From positions 3,782,001 through 3,846,000 of the forward strand of contig NZ_CP065997.1 in NCBI RefSeq assembly GCF_016127315.1: 64,000 nt of DNA. Reading direction: 5' to 3'. Position numbers and translations under genes: made by a program. The DNA is from Achromobacter deleyi. Lineage in GTDB: Bacteria; Pseudomonadota; Gammaproteobacteria; Burkholderiales; Burkholderiaceae_B. The notes beneath the pieces are model-generated. The model worked only from the letters and a program-made list of their open reading frames with translations. It did not search any database and was not told where the DNA came from. Positions 34,255-42,775 of this stretch are shown here, piece after piece. Each line of letters starts with the position of its first letter. Position 1 is the first letter of the stretch.

Positions 34255-34914
34255 ATGAAGCGCATACGCATTGCCTTGCTTGACGATCATGCGGTAGTGC
34301 GGCACGGGCTGGTCAGCCACCTGACCGCCGAGCCCGACATCGATGTGGTGGGCGCCTTTGAGAGCAGCCGGGAGCTGATGCGCGCCCTGGGCCAGACCCA
34401 GGCGGACATCCTGCTGCTGGATTTTTCGCTCGGACGCGACGAACTGGATGGCGTGTCCCTCATCCGCGCGCTGCGCGCCCGTCATCCCGACTGCCGCATC
34501 CTGGTGCTGTCCACCCACCATGAGCCCGCCACGGTTTCGCTGGCGCTGCGCGTGGGCGCCCGTGGCTTTGTCGGCAAGGGCGAGGACATGGCCGACCTGA
34601 TGAAGGCGATCCGCGCCGTCGCCTCGGGCGCGATCTACCTGAGCGCCGAGATGTCCTATCAGGTGGCCGACGCCACCACCTCGGGCGCGGCCGCGCCAGA
34701 GGGCGAGACGGATGATCCCTTGCATCAGGCGTCGCTGTCGGCGCGCGAGCAGGAAGTGATCCGCTGCTTCCTGGCGGGCATGACGGTCAGCGAGATCGCC
34801 GAGAAGTTCCACCGCAGCATCAAGACCATCAGCTCGCAGAAGGCGGCCGCCTTCCGCAAGCTCGGCGTCACGTCGAACAACGACTTGTTCCGCATCCGCC
34901 AGACCTTCGATTGA
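34255..34914 (+). CDS. NarL/FixJ-type response regulator 2 (BvgA/EvgA-like)
   Basis: The 219-residue protein has receiver features (IALLDDHAVVRHGL, phosphoacceptor D56 in LLLDFSLG, K108 in FVGKGED) and a LuxR-type output domain (LSAREQEVIRCFLAGMTVSE, then SIKTISSQKAAAFRKLG). It overlaps the kinase frame (TTGA at 34911-34914), so the two are co-translated and very probably cognate. Its output domain is nearly the same as that of response regulator 1. It is preceded by the phased dyad promoter and a second dyad in the leader, indicating autoregulation. By arrangement it resembles BvgA-BvgS and EvgA-EvgS, but orthology is not claimed. Confidence 0.9.
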   Translation: MKRIRIALLDDHAVVRHGLVSHLTAEPDIDVVGAFESSRELMRALGQTQADILLLDFSLGRDELDGVSLIRALRARHPDCRILVLSTHHEPATVSLALRVGARGFVGKGEDMADLMKAIRAVASGAIYLSAEMSYQVADATTSGAAAPEGETDDPLHQASLSAREQEVIRCFLAGMTVSEIAEKFHRSIKTISSQKAAAFRKLGVTSNNDLFRIRQTFD

Positions 34915-34916
34915 CC

Positions 34917-37343
34917 ATGACCGCCCGCGCCTTCCTGGGGTTTGCCGCGGCCGCCTGCCTTGGGCTGCTGGCAGGGTCGCCCGCGTCTGCGCAGTCGCCG
35001 TCGGGATTTTCCCTGACGCAGGTCGAGCAGGCGTGGATCCAGCAGCATCCGGTGCTGCGGGTCAGCGTGCTGAGAGAGCTCGAACCGATCGAGTACCTGC
35101 AGGACGGCAACCTGCATGGCCTGTCGGCGGAGTTTCTCGACGAGGTCGCCCGCAAGACCGGCCTGCGCTTTACCTACGTGCCTGCCGATACCAGCCAGGA
35201 GCGGGTCGATATGGTCACGCGGGGCGAAGCCGACCTGATCTCGGCCTTGCGCGTCAACGGCGATGTGGCGGCGCGTTCCGGTTTCCTGCATACCGATCCG
35301 TATCACGTCAGCGCGGGGATCGTGATCACGCGTGTGAAAAGGCCCTTTCTGTTCGAGCCCGACCAGCTCAATGGCATGACGGTGACCTTGCCGTCCCTGG
35401 ATCGCTACCGCGAGGAACTGCGGCGCAAGGCGCCGCGGGCTTCCTTGATCAATGGCGGCTCGTCGAGCAGGATGCTGGAGCAGGTGGCCAACGGCGAGGC
35501 CGACGCGGCGGTCGGCACCGAAGCCTTCCTGGTGCCTTATATGTATCGCGGCTACCAGGGTCAGCTGCAGATATCGGGAGTGCTGTCCGGGATGACGACC
35601 GAGATTGGCATGAGCGTGCGCGCCGACCAGCCGGTGCTGCATGGCATCCTGGAAAAGGCGCTCGCATCGATTTCGCCTGAGGAGATCCGGCAGATCCATG
35701 AACGCTGGCTCAGTCAGCACATGAACGATGATCCGACGTTCGCCGACATCACGCGGCACTTCTGGCACGAATTGGTGCTGGCGGGCCTGGTGCTGGCCTT
35801 GCTGGCCATCGTGTCCGGGGTGACCTACCGCATGCGGCAGAAGGCCGTACGCAACGAACGCGAAAAAACCATGTTCCTGGCCGTCATGAGCCATGAAATC
35901 CGCTCGCCCATGAACTCGGTGCTTGCGGCGGTGGAGTTGCTGCGCAATACGCCCTTGGACAAGCAGCAGCGACATTACGCCGAGTTGGCCAATCACGGCG
36001 CGCAATCGCTGCTGACGCTGATCGACGACGTGCTGGACGTGACCAAGCTGGAGGCCGGACAGGTCAGGCTGGAGCTGGAAGCCGTGGATCTTGCCGCGCT
36101 GGTGCGCAACGTGGTCGATCTGCACCAGCTGCGTGCGCGCGAACGCCATATCTCATTGAGCTATGACGGCGCCGTGGACCTGCCTCTCCTGATGCTGGAC
36201 GATGCCCGGCTGGGCCAGGTATTGAACAACCTGGTGTCCAACGCCATCAAATTCACGGAAAGCGGTGGCGTGACCGTGCGCTACGCGCTCGAGGACAGCG
36301 ACATTCCCCGGCACCGCAACCTGCGCCTGTCGGTCAGCGATACCGGCATCGGCATCGCCGAAGACGCGCAAGCCAAGCTGTTCCAGCCGTATGCCCAGGT
36401 GGCGCGGTCGTTCAGGCGGTCGGGAGGAACGGGGCTGGGGTTGGCCATCACTCGCGACCTGGTGGCGTTGATGCAGGGCAAGGTGACGTTGACCAGCCGG
36501 CTCGGCGCGGGCACCACGGTCGAGGTGTCATTGCCGGTGCAGCCGGCGCCCAGGCACGCCGTGGCGGCCGAGCCGCCGGTGCGCCAGCCGGCCGGTGCGC
36601 GGCCCGATCACGGCCTGCGGGTCCTGGTGGTGGAGGACACGCCCGCCAACCAGGCGGTGCTGCAGGCGCAGCTGGAGGGTTTCGGCTGCACCGCGGTGAT
36701 TGCCCAGGACGGCGTCCAGGCGCTGGCCTGCTTCGCGCAGGGGACCTACGACCTGGTGCTGATGGATTGCGATCTGCCTGACCAGGACGGCTATGCCTTG
36801 ACCATGCGCCTGCGGCTGATGGAGCGCGAGACGGGCCAGTCGCGTTGTCCGATCATCGCCATCTCGGCCTCGACCGGCGCCGACCATACCGCCCGGTGCT
36901 TCGATGCCGACATGGATGGCATCCTGGGCAAGCCCATCCGCATGCGCAAGTTGCAGGACACCATCGAACTCTGGTGCGGGGTCGAACTGGATCCCATCGC
37001 GCAGCCCGAACACGGGCGGGGCATGTTCGGGCCGGAGCAAGTGGTCGAGGCATTGCAGAGCGATTTGCATGCCTTGCTGCACCGGGCGGCGCTGCAGGAC
37101 GCCGACGGCGCCCGGCGCGCGGCGCACCGCCTGTATGGCGCGGCCTTGACGGTGGAGTGGCCGGAAGTCGCGGAGCAGGCGGGTGTGCTGCAGCGCCTGC
37201 TGGCCGCCGAGCCGCCCTGGCAATTGCCCGCATGGCAGGCGGCGCTGAGCGCGCTGGCGCGCGCGTTTCGCGATAGCCGTCCGCGGCTGACGGTCACGGA
37301 TGATCCTGAGGCGATCGCGGGCCTGGCGCCGCAATCGCCCTGA
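34917..37343 (+). CDS. BvgS/EvgS-like hybrid sensor kinase with one Venus-flytrap domain
   Basis: The 808-residue protein has these parts in order: signal peptide (MTARAFLGFAAAACLGLLAG); one periplasmic SBP_bac_3-type domain (about 35-270; LRVSVLRELEPIEYLQDGNL, GEADLISALRV, GEADAAVGTE); one transmembrane helix (LVLAGLVLALLAIVSGVTY); a HisKA domain with H326 in MSHEIRSPMN; an ATPase domain (NLVSNAIKFTESGG, DTGIGI, GGTGLGLAI); a receiver with D617 in LVLMDCDLPDQDG; and an Hpt domain with H737 in AAHRLYGAALTV. The His-Asp-His phosphorelay matches BvgS/EvgS but with a single flytrap and no PAS domain. It should phosphorylate response regulator 2, and possibly 1, in response to a periplasmic ligand. 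I prefer ATG 34917 over TTG 34911. Confidence 0.92.
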   Translation: MTARAFLGFAAAACLGLLAGSPASAQSPSGFSLTQVEQAWIQQHPVLRVSVLRELEPIEYLQDGNLHGLSAEFLDEVARKTGLRFTYVPADTSQERVDMVTRGEADLISALRVNGDVAARSGFLHTDPYHVSAGIVITRVKRPFLFEPDQLNGMTVTLPSLDRYREELRRKAPRASLINGGSSSRMLEQVANGEADAAVGTEAFLVPYMYRGYQGQLQISGVLSGMTTEIGMSVRADQPVLHGILEKALASISPEEIRQIHERWLSQHMNDDPTFADITRHFWHELVLAGLVLALLAIVSGVTYRMRQKAVRNEREKTMFLAVMSHEIRSPMNSVLAAVELLRNTPLDKQQRHYAELANHGAQSLLTLIDDVLDVTKLEAGQVRLELEAVDLAALVRNVVDLHQLRARERHISLSYDGAVDLPLLMLDDARLGQVLNNLVSNAIKFTESGGVTVRYALEDSDIPRHRNLRLSVSDTGIGIAEDAQAKLFQPYAQVARSFRRSGGTGLGLAITRDLVALMQGKVTLTSRLGAGTTVEVSLPVQPAPRHAVAAEPPVRQPAGARPDHGLRVLVVEDTPANQAVLQAQLEGFGCTAVIAQDGVQALACFAQGTYDLVLMDCDLPDQDGYALTMRLRLMERETGQSRCPIIAISASTGADHTARCFDADMDGILGKPIRMRKLQDTIELWCGVELDPIAQPEHGRGMFGPEQVVEALQSDLHALLHRAALQDADGARRAAHRLYGAALTVEWPEVAEQAGVLQRLLAAEPPWQLPAWQAALSALARAFRDSRPRLTVTDDPEAIAGLAPQSP

Positions 37344-37354
37344 AGCGGCCCGGC

Positions 37355-38683
37355 CTACAGCGCTTCGCCGCGCCGCGCGCCCACGCCAGGGCCGCGCTGG
37401 CGGGCCGCCTCCCGTTCCGGCGTAGGCAGGTAGATCGCGCACAGCAGGTTGGCGCCGGCGATGATGGCGAACATCAGCGCCATCGGCTGCCAGGTCAGGC
37501 CGAAGGTGTGGGCCACCCACAGGCCCACCAGCGGCGTGGTGCCGCCGAAGATCGCGCCGCACAGCTGGAAGCTGAGCGAGATGCCGGTGTAGCGCATCTC
37601 CACCGGGAAGGCCAGCGGCAGGTAGGGCGCCAGCACCGCGTAGTAGGCGCCGATCAGGAAGATGGCGGTGAGGATGCCGATGGCGATGTTCTGGATGTCG
37701 CCGGTCAGGATCAGCATCATCATCGGCACGGCCCACAGCGTCGACAGCGCGGTGACCCAGATCAGGAAGCGGCGCTCGCCGACGCGGGTGGCGATGTACG
37801 AGGCGATCGGGAAGCTGATCAGCTCGACCACGCCGGCCCAGGTCACCACGTCCAGGATCTGGCTGCGCGTGATCTTCAGGTAGGTGGTGGTGTAGGTGAT
37901 CATCAGGGTGGTGACGAAGTAGAACCCCGAGATGCCCAGCAGGCACAGGCCGATGCCCAGCAGCAGCGCGCGCTTGCGTTCGCGCAGCACCAGGCGGATG
38001 GGGGCGGTGCTTTCCTTTTTCTTTTCCTTCAGGCGCGCTTCCAGCTCGGGGCTCTCGTTGACGCCGCGGCGGATGACGAAGGCCACCAGCACCAGCACGC
38101 CGCTGATGATGAAGGGCAGGCGCCAGCCCCATGACAGGAAGTCCTCTTTGGGCAGGTCCGACACCAGGCGGAACACGCCGGTGGCCAGGATCAGGCCGAT
38201 GGGGCTGCCGTACTGCGGCGCCGAGGCCAGGAAGGTGCGCCACTTGGGCGGCGCGTGTTCGGCCGCGATCAGCACCGCGCCGCCCCATTCGCCGCCCACC
38301 GCGATGCCCTGCACCAGCCGCAGCGCGACCAGCAGCACCACGGCGGCCAGGCCGATGGAATGATAGGAGGGCAGCAGCCCGATCAGCGTGGTGGCCACGC
38401 CCATCAGCAGCAGCGTGATGACCAGGCTCTGCTTGCGGCCGACGCGGTCGCCGAGGTGGCCGAACAGCACCGCGCCGACCGGCCGCGCGAAGAAGCCGAT
38501 GGCGAAGGTGCCGAGCGAGGCCAGCGTGCCCATGTAGGGATCGTTGGTGGCGAAGAACACGTCGCCGAACACCAGGGCGGCCGCCGTGGCGTAACAGTAG
38601 AAGTCGTACCACTCGATCATGGTGCCGAAGAATGCCGCGGCCGCGGCCCTGACCGGCTGTCTGCGGCCGTTTGAGTCGTTCAT
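37355..38683 (-). CDS. MFS transporter, metabolite:H+ symporter (MHS) family
   Basis: A 442-residue, 12-helix transporter starting at ATG 38683 with AAGGGGAATGAA upstream. The N-terminal GTMIEWYDFYCYATAAALVF and GHLGDRVGRKQSLV are signatures of the MHS family (ShiA, ProP, KgtP), which take up small organic acids or zwitterions by proton symport. It is divergent from the MocR regulator, with a triple half-site operator in the spacer. The same operator recurs upstream of the M20-kinase-PLP operon, so it probably imports the substrate of that pathway. Confidence 0.9.
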   Translation of the reverse strand: MNDSNGRRQPVRAAAAAFFGTMIEWYDFYCYATAAALVFGDVFFATNDPYMGTLASLGTFAIGFFARPVGAVLFGHLGDRVGRKQSLVITLLLMGVATTLIGLLPSYHSIGLAAVVLLVALRLVQGIAVGGEWGGAVLIAAEHAPPKWRTFLASAPQYGSPIGLILATGVFRLVSDLPKEDFLSWGWRLPFIISGVLVLVAFVIRRGVNESPELEARLKEKKKESTAPIRLVLRERKRALLLGIGLCLLGISGFYFVTTLMITYTTTYLKITRSQILDVVTWAGVVELISFPIASYIATRVGERRFLIWVTALSTLWAVPMMMLILTGDIQNIAIGILTAIFLIGAYYAVLAPYLPLAFPVEMRYTGISLSFQLCGAIFGGTTPLVGLWVAHTFGLTWQPMALMFAIIAGANLLCAIYLPTPEREAARQRGPGVGARRGEAL

Positions 38684-38743
38684 TTCATTCCCCTTGTTGG
38701 TCGCGGCTGGCCTGTCGGCGCCGCATTGAATACGGCGTTGACG

Positions 38744-38775
38744 ATAGCAACTACTGGCTATATCTTGTATAGCCA
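38744..38775. promoter_or_regulatory. MocR operator: three ATAGCCA-like half-sites
   Basis: Half-sites are ATAGCAA (38744-38750), inverted TGGCTAT (38755-38761) and ATAGCCA (38769-38775). The last two also form a perfect GGCTATA-N5-TATAGCC repeat (38756-38774). The cluster sits between the divergent transporter and MocR genes. The same order of half-sites occurs at 44131-44160. Confidence 0.7.
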
Positions 38776-38802
38776 CAATCCAATCAGACATAGGTCCACT
38801 TC

Positions 38803-40305
38803 ATGAAGGAAGTCCTGCTCGCCGACCTGCTCTCGGGCGCGCTGTCGCGCGAATCGGCGGACCCGCTGCAAAAACAGATCTACGACATCGTGCGGCGCGG
38901 CGTGCTGGACCACACGCTGGTGGCGGGGCAGCGCCTGCCGTCGTCGCGCGTGCTGGCGCAGGACCTGGGCATTTCACGCATCACGGTGACGCTGGCTTAC
39001 GAACGGCTGATCGCCGAGAACTACCTGAGCGCGCGCGGCGGCAGCGGCACCTTCGTCGAGAAGACGGTGGACCGGCCGCTGCTGCCGCCGGCCTCGCCCG
39101 AGCACGTGCAGCGCCACGTGCCGGGCCTGTCGACGCGCGGCGAGACCATCGCCGGCGGCGCGGCGGGGCTGGGCCAGCACACCGGCGCCTTCGTGCCGGG
39201 CGTGGCCGACGCCAGCCTGTTTCCGTTCCACCTGTGGCGCCGGCTGGTGTCGCGCCACCTGGGCAAGTCGAACCTGGCGCTGTCGGGCTACGCCAAGGAC
39301 GGCGCGGGTTTCCTGCCGCTGCGCGAGGCCATCGCCAGCTATCTGCGGCTGGCGCGGGCCGTGGTGTGCGAGCCGGAGCAGGTCATCGTCACGGCGGGCA
39401 CGCACCAGTCGGTGGACCTGTGCGCGCGCATGCTGGCGGGGGCGGGCGACGCCGCGCTGGTGGAAAGCCCGTGCCACTGGGCCTTTCCGCCGGTGCTGGC
39501 GGCGGCCGGGGTGCGCGCGTACGCGGCGGTGGTCGACGAGCAGGGCCTGGATCTGGCGGCCAGCAAGCTGCCGCGCCGCGCCCGATTGCTGATCACCAGC
39601 CCGTCGCATCAATACCCCACCGGCGTGGTGATGCCGCTGGCGCGGCGCCTGGAACTGCTGCAGGCGGCGCGGGCGCGCGGCCTGTGGGTGCTGGAGGACG
39701 ACTACGACAGCGAGTTCCGCTACGACGGCGCGCCGATCCCGTCGCTGCAGGGCCTGGATGCCGACGGCCGCGTGATCTACATGGGCACGTTCAGCAAGAC
39801 CATGTTCGCCGGCTTGCGCATGAGCTACATGGTGGTGCCGCCGCAGGTGGCCGAGTCGTTCTCGCGCGCCTGCGCCAGCATCTATCGGCCGGGGCAGCTG
39901 CACTTGCAGGCGGCGCTGGCCGACTTCATGGCGGACGGCCATTTCTCGCACAACATCAAGCGCATGCGCACCGAATACGCCGGCCGCCAGATCGTGCTGC
40001 GCGAGGCAATCGCGGCGCGCGTCGGCGACCAGGTGCAGTTGTCGCAAGCGCGCGCCGGGCTGCATGTGTATGCGCGGCTCGACCGCAAGGTGTCGGTGCC
40101 GCGGCTGGCCGAGGCCGCCCGCGACGAGGGGATCGTGCTGGGCCAGCCGCACTACCTGCCCGATGCCGCGCGCGCGGCGGCGCCGGCGGTGGTGCTGGGC
40201 TATGGCGGCGTGCCGTGCGAACGCATCGACGACGGCGTGGCCCGCTTCGCGCGGGCGCTGGGCCGCGTCACCGAGGCCCGGCCGGCGCGCCGCGCCAGGC
40301 GCTGA
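38803..40305 (+). CDS. MocR-type regulator (GntR winged helix fused to PLP aminotransferase-like domain)
   Basis: The 500-residue protein has a GntR winged helix (DPLQKQIYDIVRRGVLDHTL, RLPSSRVLAQDLGISRITVT, GSGTFVE) and a class I aminotransferase-like domain with the PLP lysine K332 in YMGTFSKTMFAGLRMSY. MocR proteins sense an amino compound through PLP chemistry and activate catabolic genes, as in PdxR or GabR. It is divergent from the MHS transporter and convergent with the PLP operon. Shared half-sites at both promoters make it the likely regulator of all of them. Confidence 0.92.
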   Translation: MKEVLLADLLSGALSRESADPLQKQIYDIVRRGVLDHTLVAGQRLPSSRVLAQDLGISRITVTLAYERLIAENYLSARGGSGTFVEKTVDRPLLPPASPEHVQRHVPGLSTRGETIAGGAAGLGQHTGAFVPGVADASLFPFHLWRRLVSRHLGKSNLALSGYAKDGAGFLPLREAIASYLRLARAVVCEPEQVIVTAGTHQSVDLCARMLAGAGDAALVESPCHWAFPPVLAAAGVRAYAAVVDEQGLDLAASKLPRRARLLITSPSHQYPTGVVMPLARRLELLQAARARGLWVLEDDYDSEFRYDGAPIPSLQGLDADGRVIYMGTFSKTMFAGLRMSYMVVPPQVAESFSRACASIYRPGQLHLQAALADFMADGHFSHNIKRMRTEYAGRQIVLREAIAARVGDQVQLSQARAGLHVYARLDRKVSVPRLAEAARDEGIVLGQPHYLPDAARAAAPAVVLGYGGVPCERIDDGVARFARALGRVTEARPARRARR

Positions 40306-40370
40306 ACCGGCGCGTTGGCCGCGGCGCGCGGCGGTGCGGGTCGCGCCAGGCCGCCGCGTCCGCTTGCCGC

Positions 40371-41699
40371 CTACAGTTCCGCCAGCGTCTCATCCGCCGC
40401 CGCCAGCAGCAGGTCGGCATGCTCCCGCGCGAACGGCAGTTGCGGCCGCAGCTTGAGCACGTTGCCGTGCAGGCCGGTGGCGCTGAGCAGCACGCGGCGC
40501 TGGCGCATCAGGTTGACGAAGCGATGCGTTTCTTCCTTGGCCGGTGTTTTCGCGGCGCGGTCGCGCACCAGTTCGACGCCGATGAAGAGGCCGTCGCCGC
40601 GCACGTCGCCGATCAGCGCGTGACGCTCGGCCAGCGCGCGGAAGCCGTCGCGCAGGTACTGCCCGGTGCGGGCGGCGTTGGCCTGCAGGCCTTCGTCCTC
40701 GATCACCGAGAGCGTGGCCTGGGCCGCGGCGCAGGCCACCGGATTGCCGCCGAAGGTGTTGAAGTAGCGCGCCTCGCGGCCGAAGCGTTCCAGGATGTCG
40801 GGGCGCGAGACCATCGCGGCGATGGGGTGGCCGTTGCCCATCGGCTTGCCCATGGTGACGATGTCCGGCACCAGGCCGTGGCGCTGGAAGCCCCACATGC
40901 ACGAGCCGGTGCGGGCGAAGCCGGCCTGCACTTCGTCGGCGATGAACAGGCCGCCGGCGTCGCGGATGGCCTGCACCGCCGGCGCCAGGAAGCCGGCCGG
41001 GTCGCTGTAGACGCCGTCGCTGGACAGGATCGTGTCCACCAGCAGCGCGGCCGGCTTGATGCCGTGGCGCCGCATGTCGTCGATGGCGGCCTGCACCTGC
41101 CGGCCGAACCATTCTCCGAGCGTGGCCGGATCGTGGCGGTAGCTGTCGGGCGCGGCCACGGCGCGGGTGTCCACGCCCAGCGGCACCGCCTGGCCGAGCG
41201 ACGGCGAAACGGCCGCCACCGCGGCGGTGACGCCGTGGTAGGCCAGCTGCGTGACGATGACGCCGGTGCCGCCGGTGTGGCTGCGCGCCACGCGCAGCGC
41301 CAGGTCGTTGGCCTCGCTGCCGGTGCAGGTGAAGATGACCTGCGACAGCGGCTGCGGGAACGTCGCCAGCAGGCGCTCGGCGTAGTCGAGCACGCCGTCG
41401 TGCAGGTAGCGGGTGTGGGTGTTCAGCACCGCCGCCTGTTCGGCGATGGCGCGCACCACGCGCGGATGGCTGTGGCCCACCGACGCCACGTTGTTGTAGG
41501 CATCCAGGTAGCGCTGGCCGTCGGCGCCATGCAGCCACACGCCTTCGCCGCGCACGATGTGCAGCGGCTGGTCGTAGAACAGGCGGTAGGCCGGCCCCAG
41601 CACGCGCTGGCGGCGGGCGATCAGGTCGCGTTCGGCCTGCGGCAGCGCGTCGGCCGCGGCGGGGTCGAAGGCGTTGAGCATGGCTTGGTCTCGGCTCAT
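40371..41699 (-). CDS. Class III PLP enzyme (aminotransferase or ammoniophospholyase-like)
   Basis: The 442-residue protein has class III aminotransferase features: LHGADGQRYLDAYNNVASVG, TCTGSEANDLALRVAR, LFIADEVQAGFARTG and the PLP lysine in TMGKPMGNGHP. It starts at ATG 41699, overlapping the kinase stop by ATGA. Class III enzymes are mostly transaminases, but the vertebrate AGXT2L1/AGXT2L2 relatives are phospho-lyases acting on phosphoethanolamine or phosphohydroxylysine and work with an APH-fold kinase. The direct coupling to such a kinase here makes a phospho-lyase role plausible; a transaminase remains possible. It is the last gene of the operon. Confidence 0.85.
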   Translation of the reverse strand: MSRDQAMLNAFDPAAADALPQAERDLIARRQRVLGPAYRLFYDQPLHIVRGEGVWLHGADGQRYLDAYNNVASVGHSHPRVVRAIAEQAAVLNTHTRYLHDGVLDYAERLLATFPQPLSQVIFTCTGSEANDLALRVARSHTGGTGVIVTQLAYHGVTAAVAAVSPSLGQAVPLGVDTRAVAAPDSYRHDPATLGEWFGRQVQAAIDDMRRHGIKPAALLVDTILSSDGVYSDPAGFLAPAVQAIRDAGGLFIADEVQAGFARTGSCMWGFQRHGLVPDIVTMGKPMGNGHPIAAMVSRPDILERFGREARYFNTFGGNPVACAAAQATLSVIEDEGLQANAARTGQYLRDGFRALAERHALIGDVRGDGLFIGVELVRDRAAKTPAKEETHRFVNLMRQRRVLLSATGLHGNVLKLRPQLPFAREHADLLLAAADETLAEL

Positions 41700-42775
41700 A
41701 CAAGAGTCTCCATCGGGGTCTGGCTGGCGGCCAGCAGGATGTCGCTGGCCTGCTGCCGGGGCAGGGCGTCCAGGCGCGCCAGGCCGGTCCAGGCCAGGCC
41801 GTTGTTGCGCAGGATGTACTGGCGGTTCTCGGGGTGCTGCTGCGCGCGCCAGCCGGTGATGGCCACCGTGATCAAGAGGCGCGTGGCGATCAGGTCGGGC
41901 AGCAGCGCGATTTCGGTTTCGGTCAGGGGCAGCGTCTGGTGGTAACTCGCCAGGCACTGGCGCAGGCCCGCCGACAGCGGGTCGGGCGCGTCGTCCAGCA
42001 GGTAGGCGGCAGCCACGGCCAGGTCCTGCGCCAGGGGGGCGCGCACCATGTCGCCGAAGTCGAGCAGCGCCGCGATCTGTTCGGGATCGTCGCGCGCGAC
42101 CATCACGTTGTAGGGGTTGAGATCGTTGTGGATGACCTGGCGCCGCAACCCGCCCAGGCGCGGCCGCAGGTCATCGACGAAGCGTTCGAGCTGGCGTTCG
42201 GCCAGCCGCCGGCGGTCCGCCTCGGGGATCTTCGGCAGCAGGTCGGCGATGCGCTCGGCGTGCTGCAGGTCCCACAGCAGTTCGTGGTCGGCCATGGCGT
42301 GATCGAAGCCGGCCAGGGCCAGGTCGAACTGCGCCAGGGCGCGGCCCAAGGCGCGGTATTGCGCCGGGCTGCGCGCCACCTGGTGCAGCGGCACGCCATC
42401 CACGAAGGTCATCAGCCGCAGCGCGCGGCGCGCGCCGTCGCCAGCGTCGTGCCAATGCACGTAGTCGCCTTGCAGACCCGGGATCAGGCGCGGCACCGGC
42501 GGTTCGCCGTCGGCCCGCATCAGGCGCAGCTGCGCCTGGGTGTGGAAGTCGGTGACCGCCGGGTCCTCGGCGGGGTGGGTGGCCTTGAGCACGTAGGCGC
42601 CGCCGTCGGCCGCGCGCAGCAGGAAGTTCTGGTCACGCTCGCTCGACAGCAGAGTGGCCCGCGTCGCCAGGCCGTAGTGGCGCAGCGCCAGGGCTTCGGC
42701 CTCGGGCAGGGACAATTTGGGCGGCTCGGCCGCGAACAGCGCCTGGCCGGCGCTGGAGGGGTTGCTGCGGCTCAT
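41696..42775 (-). CDS. APH-fold small-molecule kinase (hydroxylysine/homoserine kinase-like)
   Basis: A 359-residue protein with the aminoglycoside phosphotransferase/choline kinase fold: Brenner-type HNDLNPYNVMV and the metal-binding LLDFGDM. The N-lobe has NFLLRAADGGAYVLKATHP with the ATP-binding lysine. The family includes ThrB-II, MTR kinase and hydroxylysine kinase. It overlaps the M20 gene by ATGA upstream and the PLP enzyme by ATGA downstream, so the three products should be made in fixed ratio. With the PLP enzyme it fits a phosphorylate-then-eliminate route for an amino alcohol. An antibiotic-resistance role is not supported by the context. Confidence 0.82.
   Translation of the reverse strand: MSRSNPSSAGQALFAAEPPKLSLPEAEALALRHYGLATRATLLSSERDQNFLLRAADGGAYVLKATHPAEDPAVTDFHTQAQLRLMRADGEPPVPRLIPGLQGDYVHWHDAGDGARRALRLMTFVDGVPLHQVARSPAQYRALGRALAQFDLALAGFDHAMADHELLWDLQHAERIADLLPKIPEADRRRLAERQLERFVDDLRPRLGGLRRQVIHNDLNPYNVMVARDDPEQIAALLDFGDMVRAPLAQDLAVAAAYLLDDAPDPLSAGLRQCLASYHQTLPLTETEIALLPDLIATRLLITVAITGWRAQQHPENRQYILRNNGLAWTGLARLDALPRQQASDILLAASQTPMETLV

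Noticed and set aside
39234..41945. Open frame of 903 codons on the plus strand across mocR and the PLP enzyme gene
   Set aside because: It is in the wrong frame for mocR and antisense to the PLP enzyme; both real genes have intact catalytic motifs.
41696..42775. APH-fold kinase as an aminoglycoside-resistance gene
   Set aside because: It is translationally locked in a catabolic operon and resembles hydroxylysine/homoserine-type kinases.
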